The notes beneath the pieces are model-generated. The model ran no database searches. It was not told the origin of the DNA and was given only the letters and a program-made list of their open reading frames with translations. DNA of 42,052 nt from Terriglobia bacterium (GTDB lineage Bacteria; Acidobacteriota; Terriglobia; UBA7540). Shown here one piece after another: positions 23,569 through 32,716 of this stretch (the stretch's first letter is position 1; the number at the start of each line of letters is the position of its first letter). The DNA is taken from contig JASHTY010000331.1 in NCBI GenBank assembly GCA_030040315.1, forward strand, positions 1 through 42,052. Direction: 5' to 3'. The position numbers and the translations under genes are program-made.

Positions 23569-25110
23569 TCACGCGCGGGCTGTTCGGATTTTCTCCACAA
23601 GCGCTGATGTAGAGATGCCGTGCCGTATGGGGACCCGGCCTATGATTCCTCCATAGCTCTTCACGAATTCTGCGCCGACTACTTGTGACTCCAGATATTG
23701 GTCGCCTTTCACCAGCACTTCCGGCCGAATGCCATGAAGGAGGTTCATGGGGTCCGATTCCTCAAATATCACGACGTAGTCCACGCAGCCCAGGGTGGCG
23801 ATCGCATAAGCGCGATCTTCGGCAGGGACGATGGGGCGTCCCTCGCCTTTCAACTGCTTGACCGAGGCATCGCTGTTTATCGCCACGATCAAGACATCGC
23901 CGAGCTTTTTGGCCTCGCGCAGAAGATGCATGTGCCCAACGTGAAGGAGGTCGAAGCAGCCGTTCGTAAACACAACCTTCTTTTGCTCCTGCCGCAAACT
24001 TTCGGTGATCAGGGTCAATTCTTCAAGCGTTCGAACTTTTGCGTCGGCTGAAAAGTGGCGAAGGCCCAACTCTCGTTCCACTTCAAATGGGTGCACAGCA
24101 GCCGCTCCGGCTTTCCCCACGGCGACCCCTGCGGCGAGGTTCCCGAATTGCGCGGCCAACGCATAGTTGGCGCCGGAACAAGCAGCCAGCGAGAAGGCCG
24201 CCAGCAGCGTATCGCCGGCCCCGGTTACATCGAAGACCTCGCGCGCACTGGTCGGGAAGTGCTGGAAGCCGTGACAATCTACGAGGCTAACGCCTTCCGC
24301 ACCGCGGGTAACCAACAGCGCATCGAGGCACAAATCCTTGACCTGACGCTGTACGAGTTCATCCCGTCGAGCCTCCGTCGTGCTCTCGAACCGGGAGAAA
24401 GAAATCCCCATCGCCGCCTCAGCTTCTAGCGCGTTCGGGGTCAGAACGGAGGCTCCCCGATATCGGCTCCAGTCCTTGCCCTTGGGATCGACGAAAACGG
24501 GTTTCCCCGCTGATCGCGCCATCTCAATGAGTTTCTGAAGAAAAGCGGGCGGCAAAGCCCCTTTGGCATAGTCCGAAATCACAGTCCCTTGCACATGACC
24601 CATCACGCCAGCGGCGAACTCCAGTATTTGGGCAGCGGATTCTGAGGTTATTGGGTGGCAAGTTTCCTCATCCACCCGGAGCACCTGTTGTTGGCCGCTA
24701 AATTGATATCGCCCCTCCGGCTGTCCCGGGTGGACCGCCACCACGCGGGTTTTGAGCGTAGTTTTGCGGCCTTGCTCCCGGATGACTCGCAGCTTTTGGC
24801 AGGAACGAACCGCACGCAGCTCTTGCTCCAATAACGCTCCAATTTCATCATCGCCTACTATCGCCGCACAGCAAATCTCGGCACCGAGGCTAGCGACGTT
24901 GCGGACAACATTGCCCGCGCCGCCCAACGACTGCCGCGTCTGCCGGGCCGAGATTACCGGCGTTGGCGATTCCGGAGAAATACGGTTCGCCTCGCCGTAG
25001 ATGGTTCGGTCCAACATAAAGTCACCGACCAGCATTAGGCGGCACCCAGAAATCGACTGCAGCAGTGGCGCAAGCGATTGGGCTTCAAGCGACATCGAAG
25101 AATGCGACAC
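23569..25110 (-). CDS. hldE: Bifunctional heptose 7-phosphate kinase / heptose 1-phosphate adenylyltransferase
   Basis: A 513-residue two-domain enzyme of ADP-heptose synthesis. The N-domain is a ribokinase/PfkB fold: LMLVGDFMLDRTIYGEANRISPESPTPV near the start, SLGGAGNVVRN (61-71), and DVTGAGD (294-300) with the catalytic Asp. The C-domain is a nucleotidyltransferase: VVFTNGCFDLLHVGHMHLL (379-397) with the HxGH motif, and EGRPIVPAEDRA. Full-length HldE is ~475-515 residues, so it is intact. It would make ADP-D-glycero-beta-D-manno-heptose, given a GmhB phosphatase, which is not in this window. The start is GTG with AAGGA 3 bases upstream. It lies 6 bases after the GT9 gene, which may use the product. 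Confidence 0.95.
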   Translation of the reverse strand: MSHSSMSLEAQSLAPLLQSISGCRLMLVGDFMLDRTIYGEANRISPESPTPVISARQTRQSLGGAGNVVRNVASLGAEICCAAIVGDDEIGALLEQELRAVRSCQKLRVIREQGRKTTLKTRVVAVHPGQPEGRYQFSGQQQVLRVDEETCHPITSESAAQILEFAAGVMGHVQGTVISDYAKGALPPAFLQKLIEMARSAGKPVFVDPKGKDWSRYRGASVLTPNALEAEAAMGISFSRFESTTEARRDELVQRQVKDLCLDALLVTRGAEGVSLVDCHGFQHFPTSAREVFDVTGAGDTLLAAFSLAACSGANYALAAQFGNLAAGVAVGKAGAAAVHPFEVERELGLRHFSADAKVRTLEELTLITESLRQEQKKVVFTNGCFDLLHVGHMHLLREAKKLGDVLIVAINSDASVKQLKGEGRPIVPAEDRAYAIATLGCVDYVVIFEESDPMNLLHGIRPEVLVKGDQYLESQVVGAEFVKSYGGIIGRVPIRHGISTSALVEKIRTARA

Positions 25111-25116
25111 GGTTCC

Positions 25117-26313
25117 TTATCCAGTGAGCAGGGTTTTGTGGAGTTTTGAATTTCTCGTGGCCAGAAGGCCTGCAAGCCGTTCTTCCAGGGCCGCGACCAC
25201 TCTGGAGACCGATAAATCGGTCAAACAGTAGGGCTGGTCGAATTTGCATGAGTCGCCGCAAGGCCGGCAGGGGAAGCCTTCAAGCATGACGACTGAGTGG
25301 TGGGGCCCATAGGGTGCCCACCACTTGGGCTCGGTGCAACCGAAAACCGCCACCACCGGCGTTCCTACGCCCGCGGCAATATGCATGGGGCCGCCATCAT
25401 TGCAAAGCAACAAATCGCATTTTTGCAATAAGGCCATTAACATCCCAATGTCCGGTCTGACCCGCGTGTGAGGATTCGGAAGCGGCAAATCCCAACCATA
25501 CCCGTCGGGCTGCGCGAAGGCAAGAAATCGCACTGGGAATTTTTTCGCCACCGCCTCGGCAACCGCGGCAAATTTATCTAGTCCCCAGTAGCGCACCGGA
25601 TCGCCCGCGCCGGGATGAATTCCCACAACCAACTCTTCCTTATCCAGGCCCTCTGCAGCCCAAAAATCTTCGGCGGCACCCTTGTCCCCTTCGCTAAGTT
25701 GCAGCATCACCCGATCCAAGGCCGGTTTCCCTCCCAAATACCCCACAAGCTGTGTTAACAAGTCGGCATGGTGGGGATGGGCGAGGTCAGCTTTGACGAG
25801 ATCCGTCAAACAGAACCCGCCACCGCCATGATTAAACCCTAAACGCCTCCGAGCGCCCGAGCAGAAAAGCAGCAGGTTGTTGCGGATGTCCGCGTGGCCA
25901 TCAATTGCCAGGTCAAAGCGCCTTCGCCGGAGATCTCGCAGCAGGCCCAGGAATTCACTCGACAGATACCTTTTGGGATGATACTTGCCCGTCCGCCGAG
26001 ACCATGGGATCGCCGCCGTCACGATTTCATCTACCCAGGGGCAATTCTCAAGGATCTTGCGCGTATCCGGATGAACCAGGATCGTTATACGGGCCTCGGG
26101 GAAGCACTGACGCAGACTAGCAAGGGCCGGCGTGGTCAACACCAAATCCCCTAACCTCCAGACATTCACCCAAAGGATGCGCTTTGACGCCTTCAGGTCT
26201 TCTGCCCGAAAAGCACGACGGCGCAAAAGGTTCGGCAGGAAGAGCACTGAACCCAGCGCTTCGAACAACGGGATGAGCTTTTGTTTTTTTGCTGTTGCCT
26301 TCAGATACGGCAT
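25117..26313 (-). CDS. GT9-family glycosyltransferase (heptosyltransferase-like)
   Basis: A ~398-residue GT-B enzyme of the WaaC/WaaF/WaaQ family. The N-domain has RILWVNVWRLGDLVLTTPALASLR, the GD-LxTTP signature; the C-domain has VVGIHPGAGDPVRYWG (donor phosphate loop) and CDLLLCNDGGPMHIAAGVGTPVVAVFGCTEP, the D-x-GPMH motif. Heptosyltransferases use ADP-heptose, and the next gene encodes HldE, so a heptose-adding step is the natural inference. The ATG at 26313 (AGGG 6 bases upstream) is preferred over the TTG at 26343. It overlaps the end of the upstream methyltransferase gene by 13 bases, so translation is coupled. A run of Cys residues (CRPCGDSC) near the C-terminus is unexplained. Confidence 0.9.
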   Translation of the reverse strand: MPYLKATAKKQKLIPLFEALGSVLFLPNLLRRRAFRAEDLKASKRILWVNVWRLGDLVLTTPALASLRQCFPEARITILVHPDTRKILENCPWVDEIVTAAIPWSRRTGKYHPKRYLSSEFLGLLRDLRRRRFDLAIDGHADIRNNLLLFCSGARRRLGFNHGGGGFCLTDLVKADLAHPHHADLLTQLVGYLGGKPALDRVMLQLSEGDKGAAEDFWAAEGLDKEELVVGIHPGAGDPVRYWGLDKFAAVAEAVAKKFPVRFLAFAQPDGYGWDLPLPNPHTRVRPDIGMLMALLQKCDLLLCNDGGPMHIAAGVGTPVVAVFGCTEPKWWAPYGPHHSVVMLEGFPCRPCGDSCKFDQPYCLTDLSVSRVVAALEERLAGLLATRNSKLHKTLLTG

Positions 26314-27245
26314 TGCAAACCCTGAGAATTTCCTTTCTCCCAAGCCAACATCAAGTCACCAGACAAATCACGTTCAGAATAAAGGCTGCCGTAACTGCCG
26401 GGCACGGCCGATATACCTTCACGCGTGCTATTCCAGGCAGTTGACAGAATGGGGTTCAGGCAGCCTAGCAAAGCACGAGCGTTCTGCCCGAGATGCGCGT
26501 AAAGTCTGGGTATCAATTGAGTCCCGCGGCTGACGCTGACCGCTCGACATAAGACAGCGTTGGGGGCAGCCTTCAGGAGTCGTTCCTGCGCCGCGGCGGG
26601 CGTGTAGATTCTCTGAAAAAAGTGCTTGTTTCCGTCCTGGGTTTCCTGCGCGGCTCCTTCCAACCCGATGCGCTCCTGCTCGACATAGCTTTGCCCCAGG
26701 GGGACCGTCACCAGGAGAATGCCTCCGGGCTTCAGAACCCGCAGCATTTCCCGAACGCTATGGGAATCGCCTGCCTCCCCCCCAACATGCTCGATCAGGG
26801 ACATCGAATACACGACGTCAAATTCTTCCTGGGAATACTTCAGCGAGCGCGCGTCCTGGGCCGAAAAGACGGCCTTGCCTCTTGCGCGGCCTTCTATGGA
26901 CCTCCACAGGATTCGGGCCTCGTCAACCGCCGGCTCATAGATGTCGGTCAGGTGAATCTCGATGTCCAGGTGATAGGCTAGATAAAGGCCCATGCACTTG
27001 GGGCTGCCTACGTCCAGGGCTTTGATTTGGCGAGCCGGGTTGAGGCGCTCAAGATGCTCCCGCAGGCCTCTTTCCACAAACTGATACTCGGGAAATCGAG
27101 TGTACGAGTTGATCGGTTGCAAGATTTTGCCGACTGTCTTTCTTGCCCCCAGTCGAAATCCATTCTTGAGGATATTCGCCACGCCAAGCCGAAGCCCAAA
27201 ACCATAATATCGGGCTTCGTCGTGCCGGAGGATCTTAAACGGCAT
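26301..27245 (-). CDS. SAM methyltransferase (Methyltransf_11-like)
   Basis: About 314 residues from the ATG at 27245 (MPFKILRHDEARYYGFG). The track's GTG start adds 39 unlikely residues. The core is ALDVGSPKCMGLYLAYH (an altered motif I, with SPK in place of the glycine-rich loop), IHLTDIYEP, FDVVYSMSLIEHVGG and LKPGGILLVTVPLGQ. The modified loop means SAM binding is likely but not typical. Its 3' end overlaps the GT9 gene by 13 bases. Pieces of a second copy survive as a relic at 27445-27552, so this gene has been duplicated. Probable role: methylation of a sugar or lipid-linked chain in the glycan pathway. Confidence 0.8.
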   Translation of the reverse strand: MPFKILRHDEARYYGFGLRLGVANILKNGFRLGARKTVGKILQPINSYTRFPEYQFVERGLREHLERLNPARQIKALDVGSPKCMGLYLAYHLDIEIHLTDIYEPAVDEARILWRSIEGRARGKAVFSAQDARSLKYSQEEFDVVYSMSLIEHVGGEAGDSHSVREMLRVLKPGGILLVTVPLGQSYVEQERIGLEGAAQETQDGNKHFFQRIYTPAAAQERLLKAAPNAVLCRAVSVSRGTQLIPRLYAHLGQNARALLGCLNPILSTAWNSTREGISAVPGSYGSLYSERDLSGDLMLAWEKGNSQGLQCRI

Positions 27246-27444
27246 CGTCTTCCGCGAGAGGAAGTATGGAAATTCCCTGCTGTGCAGTTTCCTTCTTCTC
27301 CAAAATAAGTGAACTACTCCCTCAACCCCGACTCTGTCTGATTCACGCCGGCAATCTCCCACTCGGGTAGGGAAAGCTGGCCTAGTCCCTAATTGGTGTC
27401 ATTTACAATCAAAACCTTTCCTGTTGCCAACATCTCATTGAACG

Positions 27445-27552
27445 CGGAACCCTGACATTTCCTTTTCTCCCAAGCCAATATCAGGTCACCCTCGCGGCTG
27501 ACGCTGACCGCTCCATTTCTTGCAGCCCTCCACAATATTCGGGCCTCCTCAA
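27445..27552 (-). pseudogene. Three-block relic of a second copy of the 26301 methyltransferase gene
   Basis: In ~105 bp, three collinear pieces match the neighbouring gene: EARILWR (27527-27552, matching 26911-26936), AVSVSR (27493-27513, identical over 21 bp to 26525-26545), and GDLILAWEK (27451-27490, matching 26323-26359). The sequence between these blocks is deleted. The reading frame continues through all three, so the track shows a spurious 107-residue ORF (27389-27712) fused to antisense-like sequence of the upstream gene. No function can be expected. It lies directly at the 3' end of the gene at 27549. Confidence 0.8.
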
Positions 27553-28421
27553 GCAGCGCTCTTGTCTGGCAAACTTTCATTGGTGGGGCTGCGGTCCGCC
27601 CTCGAGAGGTAAAAGACACCTCCCGAAATCCCAAGGTGGTACGAAAACCTGAAAAACAGATGTCGCAGAGTCCCATGGTGAGAGTGGCGAAGACGGGGTT
27701 TCCACTCCTCAATGGACCCGAATCCCGCGCTCCGGATCACGCGTTCCAACGAGCGTCGCTCGAAGTAATAAAAATGAGTCGGATCGGCATACTGCTGCCA
27801 GCCCGATCTCTGCAATCTTCCGCGCACAGAATTAACGTTTGGCGTCGACACCAGCAGCCACCCACCCGGACGCAGTAGCGATCGCAATTGCCGCAAATCC
27901 GACCAAGGCTCGCGCAGGTGCTCGATCACGTTCCACAAAATTACCAGATCAAATACCCCCGCGGAACTGAGGCTCAACAACTCACCCACATTCCTGTACG
28001 TTCTCTTGCCGAGCTTATTAGTTGCTTCCTGGTTAGCCGCGGGGTCCTGCTCAATGCCTTCCGCCTCAAACCCGAATTCACGGGCAACCGCCAAGAGATT
28101 GCCAACTCCACATCCATAATCGAGGAGGCGGCCGCCCTCAATCTCTCCTATTCGAGTGCGCAATTGGCTAAAGACTTGGCGCAGCATGTCATTAGGGGTG
28201 CTCGGGAACTGCAACGTGGAAGCTTTCCCGTCGGAGGGATAATAAACATCCCTATATGCCTGCGACAAGTCCTCCTCATTCAGTTGCTCAGACGCGAATT
28301 GCAAGCCGCAATCTGCGCGTGAGCACTTAAGGACCTCCGTGTGAGGCAGTTTCAAATGATGGAAGGCTTCAGTTCCGCAACAAGGGCACGGCCTCATTTC
28401 GCTGTCGACTCCAGTTGTCAC
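27549..28421 (-). CDS. SAM methyltransferase with N-terminal Cys-rich ribbon (Methyltransf_23-like)
   Basis: The N-terminus has CPCCGTEAF...CSRADCGLQF, a small Cys ribbon, followed by the class I core: GRLLDYGCGVGNLLAVAREFGF (motif I), AEGIEQDP, FDLVILWNVIEHLREPWSDL and RPGGWLLVSTPNVNS. The HFYYFERRSLERVIRSAGF block is typical of glycan-cluster methyltransferases. The track starts at GTG 28451; I prefer GTG 28421, since GGAGAGG lies 5-6 bases before it. An ATG at 28397 is another option. About 290 residues. The stop codon abuts the relic of the next methyltransferase gene, which suggests the 3' end was reshaped by recombination. Substrate unknown. Confidence 0.83.
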   Translation of the reverse strand: MTTGVDSEMRPCPCCGTEAFHHLKLPHTEVLKCSRADCGLQFASEQLNEEDLSQAYRDVYYPSDGKASTLQFPSTPNDMLRQVFSQLRTRIGEIEGGRLLDYGCGVGNLLAVAREFGFEAEGIEQDPAANQEATNKLGKRTYRNVGELLSLSSAGVFDLVILWNVIEHLREPWSDLRQLRSLLRPGGWLLVSTPNVNSVRGRLQRSGWQQYADPTHFYYFERRSLERVIRSAGFGSIEEWKPRLRHSHHGTLRHLFFRFSYHLGISGGVFYLSRADRSPTNESLPDKSAA

Positions 28422-28614
28422 AGATGCCTCTCCCACCGCCGCCCTCGCCACACTCCGTCTACCACACCAATATCCACTCGCGTGGGGAGCACGAAGCTTT
28501 CTTGGGACTTGTCGGTGCGGAATTTTGATTTATTCGATGACACCGTCATTATCGCTGATCGTTCTTATCATATCCAGCCGTGCGGCGTGGCGATTGGCCC
28601 GGCGCGGCTGTCTT

Positions 28615-29973
28615 CTAGGCACGTCCAGGGGCGCGAGAGAATACGGCTTCTGGGTGACCCGGGTCCGCAAGGATCCCCGACGCCCTTTCGATTTTTCGCA
28701 TTAACTTTCGATAGGAGAACAGAAGGACGATTGCGACAACAGCATAGCCTGCGACCAGGCTTGTTGCGGCTCCCCGCAACCCCCAGACCTTGATGAAAAC
28801 GAGAGCGCTAACTAAAGCAACCGGAGCAGCAATGGCGTTGCCAACGAGGTCATAGTGGGGCTTTTGCGCAGCGCGCAACACCATGCTGAATCCCGACAAG
28901 AACGCTGTGCACACCGGAACCAACCCCAGCACCGGGATAAGCCAAACGTTAGCGGAGAATTTGCCTCCATAGAGAATATGCTCGATACGCCCAGCGAAGA
29001 CCCACAAAACGATGAAGTAGGTCGCCGCCATGGCAGTCAAGACGAGTGTTGAAAATGCGGCTTTCCTCCGCAGCATATCCATTCGCCCCCTTCCAAAGTC
29101 AGAAGCCATGCTCGGGAGGGCGAGGAGGGACACCGCCGTAACGACCTGTACCATCACGAGGGAGGGGATCTGCATGGCGCGAAGCGCCCCTGCCGCACTT
29201 AGACCAATCATCCCCGCGGCAAGGTAAGTCTGGATCTGGCTTGCCACCGAAAGCAACGTTGTACTGGCGACCAGCCAGCGCCCATAATTCCAGCTTTCAC
29301 GCACTACCGGCATCAGGGGGCATGGGGCTAGAATGCCAGGTTTTAGTATCCCTATCTCTCGAAGGGGCCACAACACGGCAGCAATACTCGAGATACCAAT
29401 CCATATGAAGGCAAAGGCAGGACTTAGCATATTCTCGAAGCGCAGGGCCAACAGCCCCGCCAACATAAGGACGACATAAACGAAGCTCGCTCTCAATGCA
29501 ATGGAAGGCTGCTGGACGACATAGCACATGCGCCTTACCAACCACAGCAGCAGCAAAAACGGCAAAGCAACGGCACTACCCAAGATCGCTAAGACGAGCA
29601 CTCGTTCGACACCCAGCAGGCTCAATCCGCCCGCCACAAGGACCATCAGCCCACTGAGACTCGTAACCACCAGGCCATGGACTTTGAGTTGCGCAATAAA
29701 ATACCCGACCATTCTCTCAGTGTATTTGGCTGGGCCCATGACAGTCATGGGCTCCAGCAGCAATACGGTGTGATAAGCTGCCAGGCAGAGGAAGGTGGCA
29801 AACGCCACGGCGAACGCACCATAGGCATCCGGCGTTAGCCAACGAGCCAGCAGGAGACTTAAGACGAAAGTGGCGCCAGAAATTAAGCCCTGATCCAGAA
29901 TTGAAAACCCGCCGCGAATTCCCCACAGGCGAAGTTGCTCGGGTGTTATTCGCACCACGGAAAAAGTACCCAT
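28615..29973 (-). CDS. Wzx-type polysaccharide flippase (MOP superfamily)
   Basis: A 452-residue membrane protein with 12 or more hydrophobic segments. The N-terminus RGGFSILDQGLISGATFVLSLLLARWLTPDAYGAF is the classic start of Wzx/O-antigen flippases, with the amphipathic first helix and LTPxxYG motif. The rest includes FLSGFSMVLRAAQKPHYDLVGN in the second half, as in RfbX/MurJ-like carriers. It would flip the undecaprenyl-linked repeat unit to the periplasm. Start ATG directly follows the stop of the Wzy-type gene (TAGATG), so the two are translationally linked. The 193 bp before the next gene holds nothing I recognise. Confidence 0.9.
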   Translation of the reverse strand: MGTFSVVRITPEQLRLWGIRGGFSILDQGLISGATFVLSLLLARWLTPDAYGAFAVAFATFLCLAAYHTVLLLEPMTVMGPAKYTERMVGYFIAQLKVHGLVVTSLSGLMVLVAGGLSLLGVERVLVLAILGSAVALPFLLLLWLVRRMCYVVQQPSIALRASFVYVVLMLAGLLALRFENMLSPAFAFIWIGISSIAAVLWPLREIGILKPGILAPCPLMPVVRESWNYGRWLVASTTLLSVASQIQTYLAAGMIGLSAAGALRAMQIPSLVMVQVVTAVSLLALPSMASDFGRGRMDMLRRKAAFSTLVLTAMAATYFIVLWVFAGRIEHILYGGKFSANVWLIPVLGLVPVCTAFLSGFSMVLRAAQKPHYDLVGNAIAAPVALVSALVFIKVWGLRGAATSLVAGYAVVAIVLLFSYRKLMRKIERASGILADPGHPEAVFSRAPGRA

Positions 29974-31419
29974 CTAGGTGGTTAACTCCTCCGCGCACAC
30001 CAAGAGTGCCAGGACGACCCAGAAGTACCCGCCCCACATTCCGGGATTGGAAAGTGAGCCGATGCAAATTGCCACGAATCCTGCGAGGAGCGGAAATCCC
30101 CAGGGCATCAACTCCATTCCTCGCGGTGAAGCGAAAAGCCGCAAGCCTCGGAGCCCGACATAGGAAATAGCCAGGAAGAAAAGCCCAAACCCAATCAGCC
30201 CGGCCGAATGCAGCAGTTCAAGGGGGAAATTCTCTGAGACCATCTTCGGGTCGTAAAGGAACTTCGCGTAATCGTGAGCCCCGTGGCCCAGCCAGGGGGA
30301 TTTCGTCCAGTCCTCCAACATATTTCCCCAAACCAGCATCCGATAGCCCATCGTTCCAGTATCGGTCGCCGAAAACGCCTCAAAGCGGGAGAAAACCATG
30401 TCGGCGATTGACCCGCTTGCCAGCCTGCTGCCCACTCCTGCTAGCAGCAGAAGCGCCATGGCGACGTTCATCACCATCTTCGCGGCACGACGCCTTGGAA
30501 GCCGAAACACCAATGTCGTCAGCATCAAGACCACCGTTACACCCACCTCCAGCCATGGCCCCCTGGAAAAGGTGAAAATCAGCGCAACGAAACTCGAACC
30601 CAGCATTACGAACGTCTGCATCCTGGAGAACGGCAGGCGGCGCCAGTTGAGGATCACCAGGGCAAGCAACGTCACCACTCCAAATCCCATATACGTTCCC
30701 TCGGTGGTACTGAAGCCTTTGACCCGAAGGAACCAACCCGTCTCTCCTGGAACGGATTCGAGCATCTGCGGAAATGGGCCAATCCCCAGCTCGCCTAGAA
30801 TAAAGACGAGGACGTTTGCCCCGCCGTACAATGCCGTTAGAACCAGGAACAGCCTGACCGCCTGGTCGAAAGCCCTGCGATCATGCGCCAGAAACCACAC
30901 GATGAGGGAATATTGCAGGATATTGACGAATAGCAAGCCACAGTCGGCGACCCCCCTCGAGTAAAACCCGGAGCCCGTGTGCACCAGTGTGGAAAGCAGG
31001 TACGCCGCGTTCGTGGCCAGGAATAATCCGATGCACGGCAACGGGCGGAATGGTTCTGCGCCCAGGATGAGTCGGCATACAAGGAACCCCGCTGCCACCA
31101 GGGCAAGGAGCATGTTAGGCCGCAGGTTGAGCGGTCCGATCGTCACGCTCACGAAAAGACTGATGTGCACCGCTATGATCAGGAGGTAGGGAATCAACTT
31201 CGGGCGGAAAATCACGATCCCGATCCCTGCGGGTAACAAAGCCAAAGAAAATGCCGCAGCGATAAGGACCGGAAGGTCGTCTCCGAACATCCATCCTAGC
31301 GCCAGGAGTGCGAGGGACGCTCCAGTAGCCAGGATCAATGCTACGGCGCCTTCCCCCTGAAGCAGCGAGCTCCCCACGCGGGGCAAAATCATTGAGGAGG
31401 ATTTTGAAGTGCCACTCAT
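29974..31419 (-). CDS. O-antigen ligase / Wzy polymerase family membrane protein
   Basis: About 481 residues with roughly 10-12 transmembrane segments. The large periplasmic loop and following region contain MVWGNMLEDWTKSPWLGHGAHDYAKFLYD and ENFPLELLHSAGLIGFGLFFL, the conserved G-x-G-x..H pattern of the Wzy_C/O-antigen ligase family. In a Wzx/Wzy locus it probably polymerises repeat units. The ATG at 31419 is chosen since GGGGAG lies ~10 bases upstream; the track's GTG at 31440 lacks a ribosome site. The stop abuts the Wzx start. Distinguishing polymerase from ligase by sequence is not possible here. Confidence 0.88.
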   Translation of the reverse strand: MSGTSKSSSMILPRVGSSLLQGEGAVALILATGASLALLALGWMFGDDLPVLIAAAFSLALLPAGIGIVIFRPKLIPYLLIIAVHISLFVSVTIGPLNLRPNMLLALVAAGFLVCRLILGAEPFRPLPCIGLFLATNAAYLLSTLVHTGSGFYSRGVADCGLLFVNILQYSLIVWFLAHDRRAFDQAVRLFLVLTALYGGANVLVFILGELGIGPFPQMLESVPGETGWFLRVKGFSTTEGTYMGFGVVTLLALVILNWRRLPFSRMQTFVMLGSSFVALIFTFSRGPWLEVGVTVVLMLTTLVFRLPRRRAAKMVMNVAMALLLLAGVGSRLASGSIADMVFSRFEAFSATDTGTMGYRMLVWGNMLEDWTKSPWLGHGAHDYAKFLYDPKMVSENFPLELLHSAGLIGFGLFFLAISYVGLRGLRLFASPRGMELMPWGFPLLAGFVAICIGSLSNPGMWGGYFWVVLALLVCAEELTT

Positions 31420-31471
31420 GCGAGCGTTGCTCCCCAACACTGACTGTTCATGTGGGCCTCAAGCGTAGGAA

Positions 31472-32476
31472 TTATCGCGAGATCGTAAGAGTCCGAGTCT
31501 GCAGGCGTGGACCCATCTCGACTCTCCGCACGAGTTCCAGGTCCGCTTCCACCATCATTTTGATCAATTCCTCAAAGCTGATTTCCGGGACCCAGCCGAG
31601 TTTCCCACGGGCTTTGGTGGCATCGCCGCAGAGGTCGTCGACTTCGGCGGGCCGAATGAGCTTGGGGTCGATGTCGACGTAGTCCTGCCAATTCAAGTCG
31701 GCCGCCTTGAACGCGGCAGCCAACAATTCTCTCACGCTGTGAGTTTTTCCCGTGGCCAGCACGAAGTCTTCAGGCTCGGACTGTTGAAGAATCATCCACA
31801 TCGCGCGCACATAATCTCCCGCAAAACCCCAGTCGCGCTTTGCCTCCAGGTTGCCCATCGGAAGTTTCTTGGACAGGCCGCACTTGATCCTAGCCACCTG
31901 GTATGTGACCTTGCGCGTGACGAATTGCAGGCCGCGGCGTGGGGACTCGTGATTGAACCCGATGGCTGAGCAGGCGAACATTCCGTAGCTCTCGCGATAG
32001 TTCACGGTGATGTGATAGCCAAAAACCTTGGCAACTCCATAGGGACTGCGGGGATGGAAGGGTGTTTTTTCCGTCTGCGGGGTTTCGCGGACCTTGCCAA
32101 ACATTTCGGAGCTGGACGCCTGAAGAAATTTCGCCCTGGGGTGGTGCTTGCGAATCGCTTCCAGGATGCGAATGACGCCCAGGCCGGTGACCTCCCCGGT
32201 AAGCACGGGTTGACTGTACGAGACCGGGACGAAACTCTGCGCGGCCATGTTATAGACTTCGTCGGGCTTTATTGCACTGATGACTCCGTCCAGCGACGAT
32301 TGGTCGGTCAGGTCGCCTTCCACGAGCTCTATGTCGTCCATGAACGACGCGATGCGCTCAAACTTTTCAACGCTGCTGCGGCGAATCAAGCCGTAAACCT
32401 TGTACCCCTTGCCCAGAAGGAATTCCGCCAGATACGAGCCGTCCTGGCCGGTTATTCCAGTGATCAAAGCCTGCAT
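31472..32476 (-). CDS. gmd: GDP-mannose 4,6-dehydratase (or GDP-heptose 4,6-dehydratase)
   Basis: A 334-residue extended SDR. The N-terminus [23 protein letters not shown] is the GMD NADP-binding motif; GLIRRSS follows strand 2; ASSSEMFG carries the catalytic Ser and Glu, and SPYGVAK gives Yxxx[10 protein letters not shown] and [14 protein letters not shown] are also typical. It converts GDP-D-mannose to GDP-4-keto-6-deoxy-D-mannose, the precursor of GDP-fucose, rhamnose, perosamine and others. Because this locus also seems to make GDP-D-manno-heptose, the related GDP-heptose 4,6-dehydratase activity (DmhA/WcbK type) is a serious alternative. Strong start: ATG with GAGG 7-8 bases upstream. 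Confidence 0.93.
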   Translation of the reverse strand: MQALITGITGQDGSYLAEFLLGKGYKVYGLIRRSSVEKFERIASFMDDIELVEGDLTDQSSLDGVISAIKPDEVYNMAAQSFVPVSYSQPVLTGEVTGLGVIRILEAIRKHHPRAKFLQASSSEMFGKVRETPQTEKTPFHPRSPYGVAKVFGYHITVNYRESYGMFACSAIGFNHESPRRGLQFVTRKVTYQVARIKCGLSKKLPMGNLEAKRDWGFAGDYVRAMWMILQQSEPEDFVLATGKTHSVRELLAAAFKAADLNWQDYVDIDPKLIRPAEVDDLCGDATKARGKLGWVPEISFEELIKMMVEADLELVRRVEMGPRLQTRTLTISR

Positions 32477-32716
32477 CTTCTATCCTCTGCCAAGGGCCCT
32501 CGGGCTGCATCCCCCGTGTGGCATATCGCGCCTTGGAAGTTACAGGCGGGAATTTAAAGCTCCGCCCTGTCACTTACATAGGCACGTGTGACGCAACCTT
32601 TTGAATTTGAATGGATTGCTCTTTCGCTTCACTGCCTACCGTGTTTCCACCCAACGAATGGATAAAACCCTCAACGTAATCGGTAGCTACTGGAACATCC
32701 CAAACTTTCTGAAGTC

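Noticed and set aside
27389-27712. A 107-residue ORF as an independent small gene
   Set aside because: Its second half is made of three fragments of the adjacent methyltransferase gene, and its first half lies over the C-terminus of the 27549 gene in another frame.
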